NCBI RefSeq assembly: GCF_000620865.1
Contig: NZ_KK211190.1
Location: 2,369,971 to 2,433,970, forward strand
Origin: Exiguobacterium sibiricum 7-3
GTDB lineage: Bacteria > Bacillota > Bacilli > Exiguobacteriales > Exiguobacteriaceae
Direction: 5' to 3'
Length of the DNA stretch: 64,000 nt
The notes under the pieces are model-generated. The model did no database searches, had not been told where the DNA came from, and worked only from the letters and a program-made list of their open reading frames with translations. Position numbers and translations under genes: made by a program. Below, in pieces: positions 8,967 to 18,028 of the stretch; the stretch's first letter is position 1, and each line of letters begins with the position of its first letter.

Positions 8967-8986
8967 AAAAAGAAATCCGGACGAAA

Positions 8987-9025
8987 CAAAAGAGGAAAAC
9001 GGCTATAGCCACTTTCCTCTTTTTC
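8987..9025. terminator. Bidirectional terminator between convergent genes
   Basis: AAAGAGGAAA and TTTCCTCTTT enclose a short GGCTATAGCC palindrome, with A- and T-runs on the two sides. It can serve the aldo/keto reductase (+) and the methyltransferase (-). Confidence 0.75.
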
Positions 9026-9060
9026 ATATAGAAATCGCTTCTTATATCCGTTCGATCTGT

Positions 9061-10446
9061 TTAAAACTTTTTCTTTTTCTTTTTCTCTAGTACAACGATG
9101 GCTTCGACATGTGCCGTTTGCGGGAACATGTCGTACGGTTGGATGTAACTGACTTTGTAGCCGGCTTTCATCAAATGATCGCAGTCACGTGCCAACGTTT
9201 GTGGGTTACAGGAAACATAAATGATTTTTTTTGCTTTTGACGAAATCATTGCGTTCAATAATTGCGTATCACAACCTGAACGAGGCGGATCGACGATGAA
9301 GACGTCTGGAATCCATCCCTCTTTCACCCAGCGCGGAATCCAAGTTTCTGCTTTTCCGACTACGTATTGCGCGTGGTTAAATCCGTATTGCTTCATGTGT
9401 GCCGTTGCATCTTCGACTGCTTCCTCGACGATTTCCATTCCTCGGACTTCTTTTGCACCGCTTGCGATCCAAAGACCAATTGAGCCGACGCCTGCATAAG
9501 CATCAACGACACGTTCTTCACCCGTCAAGGCTGCCGCTTTGACGATCTCGCTGTACATCCGCTCCGCTTGTTCCGGATTCAACTGGAAGAAGGCACGTGG
9601 TGACAGTTGATACGTAAACTCACCCATCTGTTCCTCGATGCGTTCCACCCCACGTAAAACTTCCGTCTGTTCCCCAAAGACACGCGACGTCATTTTATCA
9701 TTAATGTTCAAGGCGACTGAAATCACACCTGGAATATCATAAATATCTCGGGATAATCCTTCAAGATCCTTAAAACCGTCTTTGAAAGCGACTAACACGA
9801 CTTGAATTTCACCTGTTTTGATGCCGGTCCGAACGACGATGTTTCGAATGACGCCATCTTGTTTAGCTGAATTATAGACCGGAACGTTGTAGTCATTTAA
9901 AATTTTCGTAACGGCTTTGTTGACACGTAACGTCTCTTTGTTTTGAACGATACACTCGTCGATCGCAACGAGACGATTCGAGTTTGCTGAATATAATCCA
10001 CTGACGATTTGCGTGCCTTCTTTTCCGACGGCAAACTGTGACTTATTCCGGTACTCCCATTCTGCTGTACCGATTGTCGGACGGATGTCCGATTTCTCGA
10101 CGTTCAACTTCGTCGATTTCGTAAAGGCGTTTCGGACCATATCTTCTTTATAACGAAGCTGTCCTTCGTAACTCATATGTTGGAGCTGGCATCCGCCGCA
10201 CTGACTGTAAATCGGACATAATGGTGTCACACGGTCCGGTGAACGGACATCGCGCTTCAAGATTTTTGCATTCGCAAAATTGTTATGGATTTCCGTAATC
10301 TCGATCTGAGCGGTTTCCCCGACAAGCAGACCTGGAATGAATACGATTTGTCGTTCGAGTGTCGCGATTCCTTCTCCGTTGATCCCCATGCGTAAGCAGG
10401 TTACAGAACGAACCTCGCCTACCTGTAGTTTAATTTTAGTTGTCAT
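9061..10446 (-). CDS. rlmCD: 23S rRNA (uracil-C5)-methyltransferase RlmCD
   Basis: 461 residues from the ATG at 10444-10446 (MTTKIKLQVG), which has AAAGGA at good spacing; longer in-frame starts lack this. An N-terminal TRAM domain is followed by a Fe-S cysteine set (CPIYSQCGGCQLQ), the SAM loop VVDAYAGVGSIGLW, the DPPRSGCD motif, and catalytic Cys and downstream residues in VSCNPQTLARD. This RumA/TrmA-type enzyme makes m5U in 23S rRNA; the Bacillus orthologue (YefA) modifies two positions. The C-terminus ends in a lysine tail. It sits downstream of an SE1561-type gene. Confidence 0.88.
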   Translation of the reverse strand: MTTKIKLQVGEVRSVTCLRMGINGEGIATLERQIVFIPGLLVGETAQIEITEIHNNFANAKILKRDVRSPDRVTPLCPIYSQCGGCQLQHMSYEGQLRYKEDMVRNAFTKSTKLNVEKSDIRPTIGTAEWEYRNKSQFAVGKEGTQIVSGLYSANSNRLVAIDECIVQNKETLRVNKAVTKILNDYNVPVYNSAKQDGVIRNIVVRTGIKTGEIQVVLVAFKDGFKDLEGLSRDIYDIPGVISVALNINDKMTSRVFGEQTEVLRGVERIEEQMGEFTYQLSPRAFFQLNPEQAERMYSEIVKAAALTGEERVVDAYAGVGSIGLWIASGAKEVRGMEIVEEAVEDATAHMKQYGFNHAQYVVGKAETWIPRWVKEGWIPDVFIVDPPRSGCDTQLLNAMISSKAKKIIYVSCNPQTLARDCDHLMKAGYKVSYIQPYDMFPQTAHVEAIVVLEKKKKKKF

Positions 10447-10483
10447 CTGATCCATCCTTTCCATGATCCAAATCAAAAAGCGG

Positions 10484-10696
10484 TCATTTCGAACCGCTCT
10501 CTGATTCCTCATGTTCCTTCATATCTTTTGCGTAACGAAGCACCTTGGCTTTCAACTGATCCAAGGAGACGGCTAAACGTTCCAAATCCTCAATATCTGA
10601 TGTTTCATCCAATGAATCAATCGTATGGCATAAAAGCTGCATTCTTGATTTTAGCACATTCATCTGTCCAAGTTTATCAGTTCTTGCTTTTCCCAT
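10484..10696 (-). CDS. SE1561 family small protein
   Basis: 70 residues, mostly helical and probably coiled coil: MGKARTDKLGQ, then LKSRMQLLCHTIDSLD, then LERLAVSLDQLKAKV. The pattern fits the SE1561 family of short Bacillales proteins of unknown function. It ends 37 nt before the methyltransferase start, so the two likely form one transcript. Its own RBS is purine-rich. Confidence 0.7.
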   Translation of the reverse strand: MGKARTDKLGQMNVLKSRMQLLCHTIDSLDETSDIEDLERLAVSLDQLKAKVLRYAKDMKEHEESESGSK

Positions 10697-10783
10697 TATT
10701 CTGACTTCCTTTCTTGTTCTTTATTCCTGTGTACATTTAGCATACGATACGTAGTGGAACTTTAAAAAGGAGGAACATGCACC

Positions 10784-11896
10784 ATGTCACTAAAATCACC
10801 TATCACCATCCAAAATGATCCGTGGGAAGCCTATCGAGATATCGAACAGTACGGACAGTCCCGACTGACGAATGTCGAAGTTACGACGACGACGCTTTGC
10901 AACATGCGTTGTGAACACTGCGCCGTCGGCTATATGTTGTCGAGCAGCGAAACACCTACCATCCCCGTCGAACTGCTCATCAAACGATTGGACGAAATCG
11001 AACACCTGCGTGCCTTCTCCATTACTGGCGGAGAACCGATGCTGTCGATGAAGTCGGTCCGGGAATATGTCGTGCCTTTACTTAAGTATGCCCACGAACG
11101 GGGAGCTAAAACCCAAATCAATTCAAATTTAACACTTCCCCTTTCCCGGTATGAGCTGATCATCCCTTATCTTGATGTCTTACATATTTCTCACAACTGG
11201 GGAACAGCGGACGACTTCATTGATGGTGGCTTCGCAATGATGGAACGTAAACCGTCACGTGAAGCACGGACGAAACTGTTTGAACAGATGAAGGAAAATG
11301 CCCGTATCTTGAATGCGCGTGGTGTCCTCGTCTCTGCGGAAACGATGATCAATAAACGAACGTTACCGCATTTAGAAGCCATCCATCAGGAAATCGTTGA
11401 GATGGGCTGTGTCCGACATGAAGTTCATCCCATGTACCCAGCAGATTTCGCCTCGATGATTGAGGCGGCAAGCCTCGACGAGATTCGCGATGGGATCCAT
11501 CGTCTGCTTGATGTCCGGGATCCAAATGTTTGGATGTTATTCGGTACATTGCCGTTTTATGCCTGCTCGATGAAAGAGGCAGATTTAGCGCTCCATCGCC
11601 GTCTGCGCCAGGATCCAAATGTTTCCGTCCGCAATGACCCCGACGGCCGGTCACGCCTAAATGTCAACATCTTTGACGGTGAGATCATCGTGACGGATTT
11701 CGGGGATGAATTGGCCTCACTCGGGACGATTCATGACACTTCCTTTAATGATGCGTATACGATGTGGCAAAAAACAGAACTTAATCAAAGTTTGTCCTGT
11801 CACTGCCCCGCCGTTCAATGCCTCGGTCCAAATGCGCTCGTCAAAAATGCCTATTATCCGGAAGTAGATTTCCTAAAGCAATCCAGCCGTCTCTGA
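10784..11896 (+). CDS. yfkAB: Radical SAM/CxCxxxxC motif protein YfkAB
   Basis: 370 residues. The radical-SAM cysteines lie in LCNMRCEHC (about residues 38-46, CxxxCxxC), followed by SITGGEPMLS. Near the C-terminus, CHCPAVQC gives the CxCxxxxC signature that defines this family, likely ligands for an auxiliary Fe-S cluster. The substrate is not known. AAGGAGG precedes the ATG. A 63-codon membrane-peptide gene and an MFS gene follow, and yfkF (MFS) lies near yfkAB in Bacillus too. Confidence 0.88.
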   Translation: MSLKSPITIQNDPWEAYRDIEQYGQSRLTNVEVTTTTLCNMRCEHCAVGYMLSSSETPTIPVELLIKRLDEIEHLRAFSITGGEPMLSMKSVREYVVPLLKYAHERGAKTQINSNLTLPLSRYELIIPYLDVLHISHNWGTADDFIDGGFAMMERKPSREARTKLFEQMKENARILNARGVLVSAETMINKRTLPHLEAIHQEIVEMGCVRHEVHPMYPADFASMIEAASLDEIRDGIHRLLDVRDPNVWMLFGTLPFYACSMKEADLALHRRLRQDPNVSVRNDPDGRSRLNVNIFDGEIIVTDFGDELASLGTIHDTSFNDAYTMWQKTELNQSLSCHCPAVQCLGPNALVKNAYYPEVDFLKQSSRL

Positions 11897-11976
11897 CCAG
11901 GTTTGAGTCTCTTTCAAAACGGGAAAAGTCTGTCACAAAGTTGACACACTTTCCTTGTTCGAAGGGGGTTTCAAAA

Positions 11977-12168
11977 ATGGAATGGCTCGTCGGGATTGTC
12001 GCGATTATCGGCATGTTCAGTATGGTACTTGGAATCATGATGATTGGCATTCGGGTGTCTCACAGTATCGAACACGATGAAGTGTTCGACCAAACGGATT
12101 GGGACGAACATCTTTTGCATATGCCACGTCCAACACGGTTCGAACCAACTCAACAAAAAGAACAATAA
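11977..12168 (+). CDS. Small single-span membrane protein, unknown
   Basis: 63 residues from the ATG at 11977, preceded by GAAGGGGG at good spacing. An N-terminal hydrophobic helix (LVGIVAIIGMFSMVLGIMMIG) is followed by a charged, acidic tail. I do not recognise the family. It follows yfkAB by 80 nt, and its stop codon lies in the left arm of an 18-bp perfect hairpin. Confidence 0.6.
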   Translation: MEWLVGIVAIIGMFSMVLGIMMIGIRVSHSIEHDEVFDQTDWDEHLLHMPRPTRFEPTQQKEQ

Positions 12169-12218
12169 GCATAACATGCCCCGGATGTACAGACGTGCAC
12201 CCGGGGCATGTTATGCTT
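12167..12218. repeat. 18-bp perfect inverted repeat between small ORF and MFS gene
   Basis: The arms at 12167-12184 and 12201-12218 are exact complements around a 16-nt loop. On the plus strand it is followed by ATATAAAAAAGG rather than a T-run, so it is not a canonical terminator. On the minus strand the following sequence is T-rich. It may stop minus-strand transcription or stabilise the upstream mRNA. Confidence 0.7.
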
Positions 12219-12238
12219 ATATAAAAAAGGAAAGGCAG

Positions 12239-13393
12239 TTGTTTGTTTTGTCGCGTCGCTTTGCTTTAATTCTTTCGATTGTATTCATTTCGGGTTTCAC
12301 CCAAGGATTACTCATCCCACTGCTTTCGATCTTGCTCGAACGTCAAGGAACACCCGCTTACATAAATGGACTAAGTGCTGCCGTGCTTTATATCGGTGTC
12401 ATCGTCGCAGCACCCTTGATGGAAAAACCGTTGCGGCGTCATGGCTATGTGCCTGTCATCTCGTTTGGTCTTGCCTTAGTAGCTGTTGCCGTCTTTGCTT
12501 TTCCGCTTATCCCAAGCGTTCTTGCTTGGATGGTACTGCGATTCGTCGTCGGCTTTGGGGACCAGACCCTCCATTACGGTTCTCAAGTTTGGGTCACCTC
12601 CATTACACCGAACCATAAACTTGGCCGGACGATGTCACTGTATGGCATGGCATTCGGTCTTGGTTTTGCCCTTGGTCCACTCGCGGCACCACTCGTTGAC
12701 TGGATCAGCTGGTTGCCCTTCGTCTTGACTGGGACACTGACTGTCCTCGTCTTAATCGCCTTAAGACGGGTACCAAACGAAAAACCGTCTGATGTCATGC
12801 CGGAAGAGCTTCAATCTGCGGCTTCCCGTTACCGGCTTGTCTTGACGAGCGCCTGGTTTACATTGTTACCCGGCTTCACCTATGGCTTTTTAGAAGCAAC
12901 ATTGAATGCCAGCTTTCCAGTATTCGCGACACGAAACGGCTACGAACTATCTCAAACGAGCAGTTTGATCACGACATTCGTCGTCAGCTCTTTATTGATG
13001 CAGTTACCCCTCGGACGTCTCGCCGATCATTTTGGAAAACGGCGGACGCTGATCACTGTCCTCAGCATCGGAGCTTTTTCGTTTTTGACGGCCTGTTTTT
13101 TGTTCCAAAGCTATGGCGCATTGTTTACGATTTTTGCAATCAGCGGTATGGCTCTCGGTTCGACGTATTCCTTAGGCGTCGCTTATATGACCGAACAGTT
13201 GCCAAATCATCTGTTGCCGACCGGGAACCTGCTTGCTGGGATTTCGTTTAGTCTCGGTTCGATTCTCGGCCCGATCTCCGGTAGTTTGTTCGTTATATTG
13301 CCGCCAGGATTCTACTTTATTTTATTCGTACTGGTTCTCGCGACACTCGCTTATCTGCTTTTTCGGTCAAAACCTGTATCCCGGTCGCTGTAA
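12239..13393 (+). CDS. MFS transporter (YfkF-like)
   Basis: 384 residues from a TTG at 12239, with AAAGGAAAGG upstream; the open frame extends further left but runs through the hairpin and lacks an RBS there. Twelve hydrophobic segments are apparent, with MFS loop motifs (LADHFGKRRTL near 260 and GMAFGLGFALGPLAAPL near 140). A drug/metabolite exporter role is inferred from family only. The proximity to yfkAB supports a YfkF-type assignment. Confidence 0.75.
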   Translation: MFVLSRRFALILSIVFISGFTQGLLIPLLSILLERQGTPAYINGLSAAVLYIGVIVAAPLMEKPLRRHGYVPVISFGLALVAVAVFAFPLIPSVLAWMVLRFVVGFGDQTLHYGSQVWVTSITPNHKLGRTMSLYGMAFGLGFALGPLAAPLVDWISWLPFVLTGTLTVLVLIALRRVPNEKPSDVMPEELQSAASRYRLVLTSAWFTLLPGFTYGFLEATLNASFPVFATRNGYELSQTSSLITTFVVSSLLMQLPLGRLADHFGKRRTLITVLSIGAFSFLTACFLFQSYGALFTIFAISGMALGSTYSLGVAYMTEQLPNHLLPTGNLLAGISFSLGSILGPISGSLFVILPPGFYFILFVLVLATLAYLLFRSKPVSRSL

Positions 13394-13399
13394 ACAAGC

Positions 13400-13435
13400 A
13401 AAGACGGTCGTCCCATTGGAACGACCGTCTTTTTA
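13400..13435. terminator. Bidirectional terminator after MFS gene
   Basis: AAGACGGTCGT pairs with ACGACCGTCTT, followed by TTTT. It lies between the convergent MFS gene (+) and the small gene ending at 13433 (-). Confidence 0.85.
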
Positions 13436-13720
13436 TTTCACGATTCCTTCTTGCCGAAAACTGTGCCAGAGCTTATCGTCGATTGCATACGGTTGTTCTT
13501 TTGCCCGTTTCAATTCTTCCGTCTCCAGCAAGACGACGACCTCTTGACCGTTGATTGACCAAACGGAGTCGTATCCTCTTTCTGCCTCAATGATTTCCAC
13601 CCCGACATCTCCATGTGTCTCCTTAAGTTGTTGACTGACACAGGTGACGACAAACCGAGCAAACTCATCCCGCGGACGACGGTTGGCAATGATCTTTCGA
13701 ACGATCTCATTCCGTTCCAC
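13433..13720 (-). CDS. Uncharacterised 95-residue protein
   Basis: A GTG start at 13718-13720 (VERNEIVRK) is preferred: the ATG three codons upstream touches its own AGGAG, whereas the GTG has a 9-nt spacing. The protein is mixed alpha/beta with a conserved-looking core (FARFVVTCVSQQL, GVEIIEAERGYDSVW) and no cysteine pattern or membrane segment. I do not recognise a family. It is monocistronic and convergent with the MFS gene. Confidence 0.55.
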   Translation of the reverse strand: MERNEIVRKIIANRRPRDEFARFVVTCVSQQLKETHGDVGVEIIEAERGYDSVWSINGQEVVVLLETEELKRAKEQPYAIDDKLWHSFRQEGIVK

Positions 13721-13882
13721 TTCTCTCATCTCCTTTCGTTTTTTAGTTGCACTAGCCTTTATAGCAAGGCCGAATCGGTGGTTTTATGACCGTACAGAAA
13801 AAGCCGAACTAGTCGGCTCAGCAACAAACGATTAAAAATAACAGATTGATTGAGACTATTTTTGCACGATTCAGAATCTTCG

Positions 13883-14812
13883 TCAACTCCGCTTTTGAAA
13901 CCAAATCGGAAGATAAGTTGAAACGAGAATCCCTGAGACGACAAACAACAGACCGATAAAGGCTTGCGGTGGAATGGATTCCCCGAGAATGAGCGCGGAT
14001 AACGTTACGCCGAAAATCGGGACAAAAAACATGAACAATGACACGCGGCTGACCGGGTTATATTTCATCAAAAGATTCCATAACGTAAATCCGGTCGCTG
14101 ACAAAAACGCTAAATACACGAGCATCCAGACCGTTGTACTCGTGAAAGTAAACGGGAACCAGTCTCCATTCAAGACTGCTCCGACGATGAATAAGCCAAT
14201 TGATCCAATGACCATAGCCCAACCGGTCATCGGTGCAACCGGGTAACTTGCCGAATATTCCTTAGCGATTAAATTTCCGAATGCGCCGGAAATCATGGCG
14301 AGGATCAGTAAGACTTCACCGCTCCCAAACGATACACCGGCTGATCCTTGCGGCCAGTTTGCTAAAATCACGCCTGTAAATCCTAAAAACAAGGCAAGCC
14401 CTTTGAAACGATTCAACCGGTCATCTTCATAACGGAAATGGGCGAGCAACATTTGAAAGAAAGAAGTCGACCCAGCAATGATTGACCCTTGGACGCCCGT
14501 TGATAAGGAAAGTCCGATATAAAAGAACACGTATTGAAGAAACGTCAAAAAGAAGCCTAGACGGCTGTAAGCGAGTGTTCGCTTCTTCAACGTAATCGGT
14601 TGTTTAAAAATCAGGACGCTGACAATCAGCAATAAGACGCCGGCGATAAAAAAGCGGTAACTGGCAAACAACAGCTGTTCCCCGTACTCCGTTGAAGTGA
14701 TGGCAAGTAAAGCATAACTTTTTTTGATGAAGGGAAACGCACTTCCCCAAAGGAAGGTCGTCACTAATGCGAGCACAACCATACCAAATCGATCGGTCAA
14801 TATTTTTTTCAT
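13883..14812 (-). CDS. EamA-family (DMT) transporter
   Basis: 309 residues from the ATG at 14810-14812 (MKKILTDRFG), which has AAGGA 10 nt upstream; a start 13 codons earlier lacks an RBS. Ten hydrophobic helices form two EamA repeats (TTFLWGSAFPFIKKSY near the start; GNLIAKEYSASYP and SRVSLFMFFVPIFGVTLSALILGE in the second half). It is likely a metabolite exporter of unknown substrate. It is divergent from the metal ATPase gene across a PerR/Fur-like operator and may share that control. Confidence 0.8.
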   Translation of the reverse strand: MKKILTDRFGMVVLALVTTFLWGSAFPFIKKSYALLAITSTEYGEQLLFASYRFFIAGVLLLIVSVLIFKQPITLKKRTLAYSRLGFFLTFLQYVFFYIGLSLSTGVQGSIIAGSTSFFQMLLAHFRYEDDRLNRFKGLALFLGFTGVILANWPQGSAGVSFGSGEVLLILAMISGAFGNLIAKEYSASYPVAPMTGWAMVIGSIGLFIVGAVLNGDWFPFTFTSTTVWMLVYLAFLSATGFTLWNLLMKYNPVSRVSLFMFFVPIFGVTLSALILGESIPPQAFIGLLFVVSGILVSTYLPIWFQKRS

Positions 14813-14869
14813 TTTTGCTAATTCCTTTCCTGTTTCTTTTGACATAGACATGGTATAGTAGGTTTACAG

Positions 14870-14885
14870 ATAATAATTATTATAA
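14870..14885. promoter_or_regulatory. PerR/Fur-type operator
   Basis: TAATAATTATTATAA at 14871-14885 matches 13 of the 14 defined positions of the Bacillus PerR box (TTATAATnATTATAA). An overlapping 15-mer matches the 7-1-7 Fur box at 12 of 14. A second Fur-like half-site (ATTATCATT) lies at 14904-14912. The site is 115 nt upstream of the metal ATPase start and about 60 nt from the divergent EamA start. Which regulator binds is inference. Confidence 0.6.
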
Positions 14886-14999
14886 TCTAGCGACAATGAA
14901 ACTCATTATCATTGATGAGAAAACGTTGGTAATTAACATTCTCATTGTTTTAACATAATGATTTCTTTTCTCATTTAGACTTGAAAGGAGCTTTTCCAT

Positions 15000-16949
15000 A
15001 TGACTACCTCTACTACTACTGATGTCCATCAGCGTTCCGCTCTCCGTCATGCTTGGGAGGAACATCACGAATTGATTTTAGCACTCTTTAGCGGAATATT
15101 GATTTTAATTGCCTACACGCTCGAAAAGATCAACATTCCCGCTACAGGCTATGTCACGCTTTATCTCTCCGCTTATTTAATCGGAGGCTATGCGAAAGCA
15201 AAAGAAGGATTAACGGAAACGTATCATGACAAAACCTTGAATGTAGAATTATTGATGATTTTAGCGGCTATCGGTGCAGCGGCTATCGGCTACTGGATGG
15301 AAGGTGCCATCTTGATTTTCATCTTTGCGTTATCCGGCGCCCTTGAAACTTATACAATGAATAAAAACGAACGGGCATTACAAAGTTTAATGTCCTTACA
15401 GCCAGAAGAAGCCACGCGATTAAATACCGATGGTAAGCTTGAAGTCGTTGGTCTTGAGCAATTGGTCGTCGGAGAACTCGTCTATGTCCGCCCCGGTGAA
15501 CGTATTCCTGTCGACGGAACCATCATCCGCGGTCAAGCTGCTATTGAAGAAGCTTCGATTACAGGCGAATCGATTCCCGTCGAAAAACATGTCGGGGATA
15601 CCGTATATAATTCAACCGTCAATATGAATGGTGTGTTGACGATCGAGATGACAAAAGCCGCGGACGAGTCTCTGTTCCAAAAAATCATTCACATGGTTCA
15701 GAACGCTCAAAGCGAACAATCACCATCCGCACAATTCATCGAGCGGTTCGAAAGCCGTTACGTTAAAATCGTCTTACTCGTCGTCGCCTTGATGATGGTT
15801 GTCCCCCATTACTTAGTTGGTTGGACATTTGAAACGAGTATCTACCGGGCCATGATTTTGCTTGTCGTCGCTTCACCTTGTGCTTTGGTCGCTTCGATCA
15901 CACCAGCTGCTTTGGCAGCAATCGCCGCTTCTGCCCGAAACGGTGTCTTATTTAAAGGTGGAGCACATATCGAGACACTTGGACAAGTCGATACAATCGT
16001 CTTTGATAAAACCGGGACATTAACGACCGGGAAACCCATCGTCACGGAAAGCCATTATGCTGATGGAATTGATGCATTCGCCGTCAAACAAGCTGTCGCA
16101 TCAATTGAAGCACAATCAAATCATCCGCTGGCACAAGCGATTGTCACGCACTTAAAAACGGATATCATCGAACCATCCACTTTCAAGGATGTGACGGGCT
16201 ACGGAATCGAGGCCACTGTTTCCGGTCAGACGTACCGGATTGGAAAATATGCGTTCCATGAAGGATTGACCGACCCTTTCCTATCGATGGAGCAAACTTT
16301 AAAAGAACAAGGAAATACGATGGTTTATGTCAGTAACGGTCAATCAATCATCGCTCTGTACGCATTACGGGATACGATTCGCCCTGAAGCTAAGACAGCT
16401 ATCGCATCGTTAAATGCTCTTGGTATCACGACGATCATGTTGACAGGAGACAACCCTGTGACTGCCGCTGCGATTTCCAAGGAAGCCGGTCTGACGGACT
16501 ACGTAGCCGAATGTCTCCCTGAAGACAAAGTACGTCATATCAAGCAGTACCAAACCGAAGGAAAAACAGTCGCCATGGTCGGAGACGGAATTAATGATGC
16601 TCCCGCCCTTGCGTTGGCTCATGTCGGTATCGCAATGGGCGAAGGAACAGATGCTGCCCTTGAAACAGCCGATGTCGTCTTGATGAAAAATGATTTAGGA
16701 CGCCTGGCCTACGCCGTCAACAAAGCGCGTAAAATGAATCGTGTCGTCAAACAAAACATCACGCTCGCAATCGGTGTTATCCTGTTATTAATCATTTCGA
16801 ACTTCTCACAGTTCCTAATCATGCCTTTTGCAGTAGTCGGTCATGAAGGTTCTACAATCCTTGTCATTTTGAACGGATTACGCCTTCTACAAAAAGATAC
16901 CTCAGCCTACAAGACTCCCGCTCCGTTTTCAAAACAAGCTGCAGCTTGA
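15000..16949 (+). CDS. pfeT: P1B-4 type metal-efflux ATPase (PfeT/ZosA-like)
   Basis: 649 residues. There is no N-terminal HMA domain; the start is His-containing (HQRS, EEHHE). It has an actuator loop TGES, SPC in the sixth helix (VVASPCALVASITPA), the phosphorylation site DKTGT, the hinge GDGINDAP and, near the C-terminus, HEGST followed by LNGLRLL. SPC plus HEG(G/S) marks the P1B-4 subgroup, which exports Fe(II), Co(II) or related ions. In Bacillus, PfeT is PerR/Fur-controlled and protects against iron intoxication, and a near-perfect PerR box is present here. Function is therefore Fe(II) efflux by family and context. A terminator follows. Confidence 0.82.
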   Translation: MTTSTTTDVHQRSALRHAWEEHHELILALFSGILILIAYTLEKINIPATGYVTLYLSAYLIGGYAKAKEGLTETYHDKTLNVELLMILAAIGAAAIGYWMEGAILIFIFALSGALETYTMNKNERALQSLMSLQPEEATRLNTDGKLEVVGLEQLVVGELVYVRPGERIPVDGTIIRGQAAIEEASITGESIPVEKHVGDTVYNSTVNMNGVLTIEMTKAADESLFQKIIHMVQNAQSEQSPSAQFIERFESRYVKIVLLVVALMMVVPHYLVGWTFETSIYRAMILLVVASPCALVASITPAALAAIAASARNGVLFKGGAHIETLGQVDTIVFDKTGTLTTGKPIVTESHYADGIDAFAVKQAVASIEAQSNHPLAQAIVTHLKTDIIEPSTFKDVTGYGIEATVSGQTYRIGKYAFHEGLTDPFLSMEQTLKEQGNTMVYVSNGQSIIALYALRDTIRPEAKTAIASLNALGITTIMLTGDNPVTAAAISKEAGLTDYVAECLPEDKVRHIKQYQTEGKTVAMVGDGINDAPALALAHVGIAMGEGTDAALETADVVLMKNDLGRLAYAVNKARKMNRVVKQNITLAIGVILLLIISNFSQFLIMPFAVVGHEGSTILVILNGLRLLQKDTSAYKTPAPFSKQAAA

Positions 16950-16956
16950 TCCAATC

Positions 16957-17000
16957 AAAAAGCATCTACCGTCGGACTACCGACAGTAGATGCTTTTTAG
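16957..17000. terminator. Terminator after metal ATPase
   Basis: AAAAAGCATCTACCGTCGG pairs with CCGACAGTAGATGCTTTTT, with one mismatch. The A- and T-runs make it bidirectional between convergent genes. Confidence 0.85.
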
Positions 17001-17032
17001 TGTGGCTCATTCAAATGAGACGGAACTTGAAA

Positions 17033-17941
17033 TCAACCAAACGTATTGGTTGGAATCGAGTCTAAATCCGCTTGCTCTTTCAATCGTTTTTCTTCCATTT
17101 TTTTCGGATCCGCTTTTTTCATGAAGCGTTCCCACGACGCATTCAGTTCAGACCCAAGTAAAATGATTAATCCTGTAAAATACAACCATAATAACACGAT
17201 GACGACACTTCCAAGCGAACCGTATGTTTGATTATAGTTTGAGAAATTCGAGACGTAAAATCCAAATCCAACCGATAATAATTGCCATACGATGACACCA
17301 AAGACGGCTCCCGGGATAGCTTCTTTAAACGAAATCGGTCGTTTCGGTGCAACACGGTAGAAAATCGATAAAATCAGAATCAGCAAGACAGTTGAAATGA
17401 CATATCGCAAGACCGTCAACAGAATTTTTTGCCCCATATCAATCGGTAGGACAAAGTTGGCTAAGTAACTGATAATCGGTCCACCTAAAACGTTCAGGAC
17501 AATCAACAAGAGCATCCCAATTCCGAGCACAACGGTTAGAATCAAAGCGATTCCACGCGCTGCAACGAATCCGCGCGGTGAAAAATCACCATAGGCATGA
17601 TTGGCTGTCGTAATCAGACGATCGACGCCTTTTGAAGCTGACCAAATAGCTAAAATCGCCCCGATCGATAAGAGACCTCCTTGCGGTTCCTTGATGGCTT
17701 GGAAAATGACATCCGTAAACGTATTGACCGATCCACCCGGTGCCAAATCACGAATTTGAGATTCAAGTGTCTGTTGATCGATGTCAAAGAATGATAATAC
17801 TGAAATAACAAAAATGATACCTGGGAAAATCGATAAGAACCAATAGTAAGCTAACGTTCCTGCGTAATCCGTAATGTTGTGATCAGACATCCGTTGCTTT
17901 AGATTAAGGGCTAATCCTTTTGGGTCACGTGTATGTGCCAT
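17033..17941 (-). CDS. YihY/BrkB family membrane protein
   Basis: 302 residues from the second ATG (17939-17941); the first ATG is only 2 nt from its AAGGAGAG, the second has 8 nt. Six membrane segments and family motifs are visible: YYWFLSIFPGIIFVISVLSFF near 27, IWSASKGVDRLI near 105, GAVFGVIVWQLLSVGFGFYV near 208. Long called ribonuclease BN by error; the family function is unclear, possibly transport. The C-terminal tail is charged and Lys/Glu-rich. Confidence 0.85.
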   Translation of the reverse strand: MAHTRDPKGLALNLKQRMSDHNITDYAGTLAYYWFLSIFPGIIFVISVLSFFDIDQQTLESQIRDLAPGGSVNTFTDVIFQAIKEPQGGLLSIGAILAIWSASKGVDRLITTANHAYGDFSPRGFVAARGIALILTVVLGIGMLLLIVLNVLGGPIISYLANFVLPIDMGQKILLTVLRYVISTVLLILILSIFYRVAPKRPISFKEAIPGAVFGVIVWQLLSVGFGFYVSNFSNYNQTYGSLGSVVIVLLWLYFTGLIILLGSELNASWERFMKKADPKKMEEKRLKEQADLDSIPTNTFG

Positions 17942-17961
17942 CGTCATCTCTCCTTCACAAA

Positions 17962-17988
17962 AAAGAGGCAGTCTAGGACCACCTCACT
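17962..17988 (-). terminator. Terminator between NUDIX gene and YihY gene
   Basis: On the minus strand, GAGG-TG-GTC-CTA-GAC-TG-CCTC forms a stem with a small internal loop, followed by TTTTTT. It separates the NUDIX/PfkB unit from yihY. Confidence 0.6.
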
Positions 17989-18028
17989 GTCTTACTATAC
18001 TTTTTCCCTGTTTAATCCAACTAAAACC

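Noticed and set aside
12044-12238. N-terminal extension of the MFS protein upstream to 12044
   Set aside because: The frame overlaps the small membrane-peptide gene and the 18-bp hairpin and has no RBS; the TTG at 12239 with AAAGGAAAGG is better.
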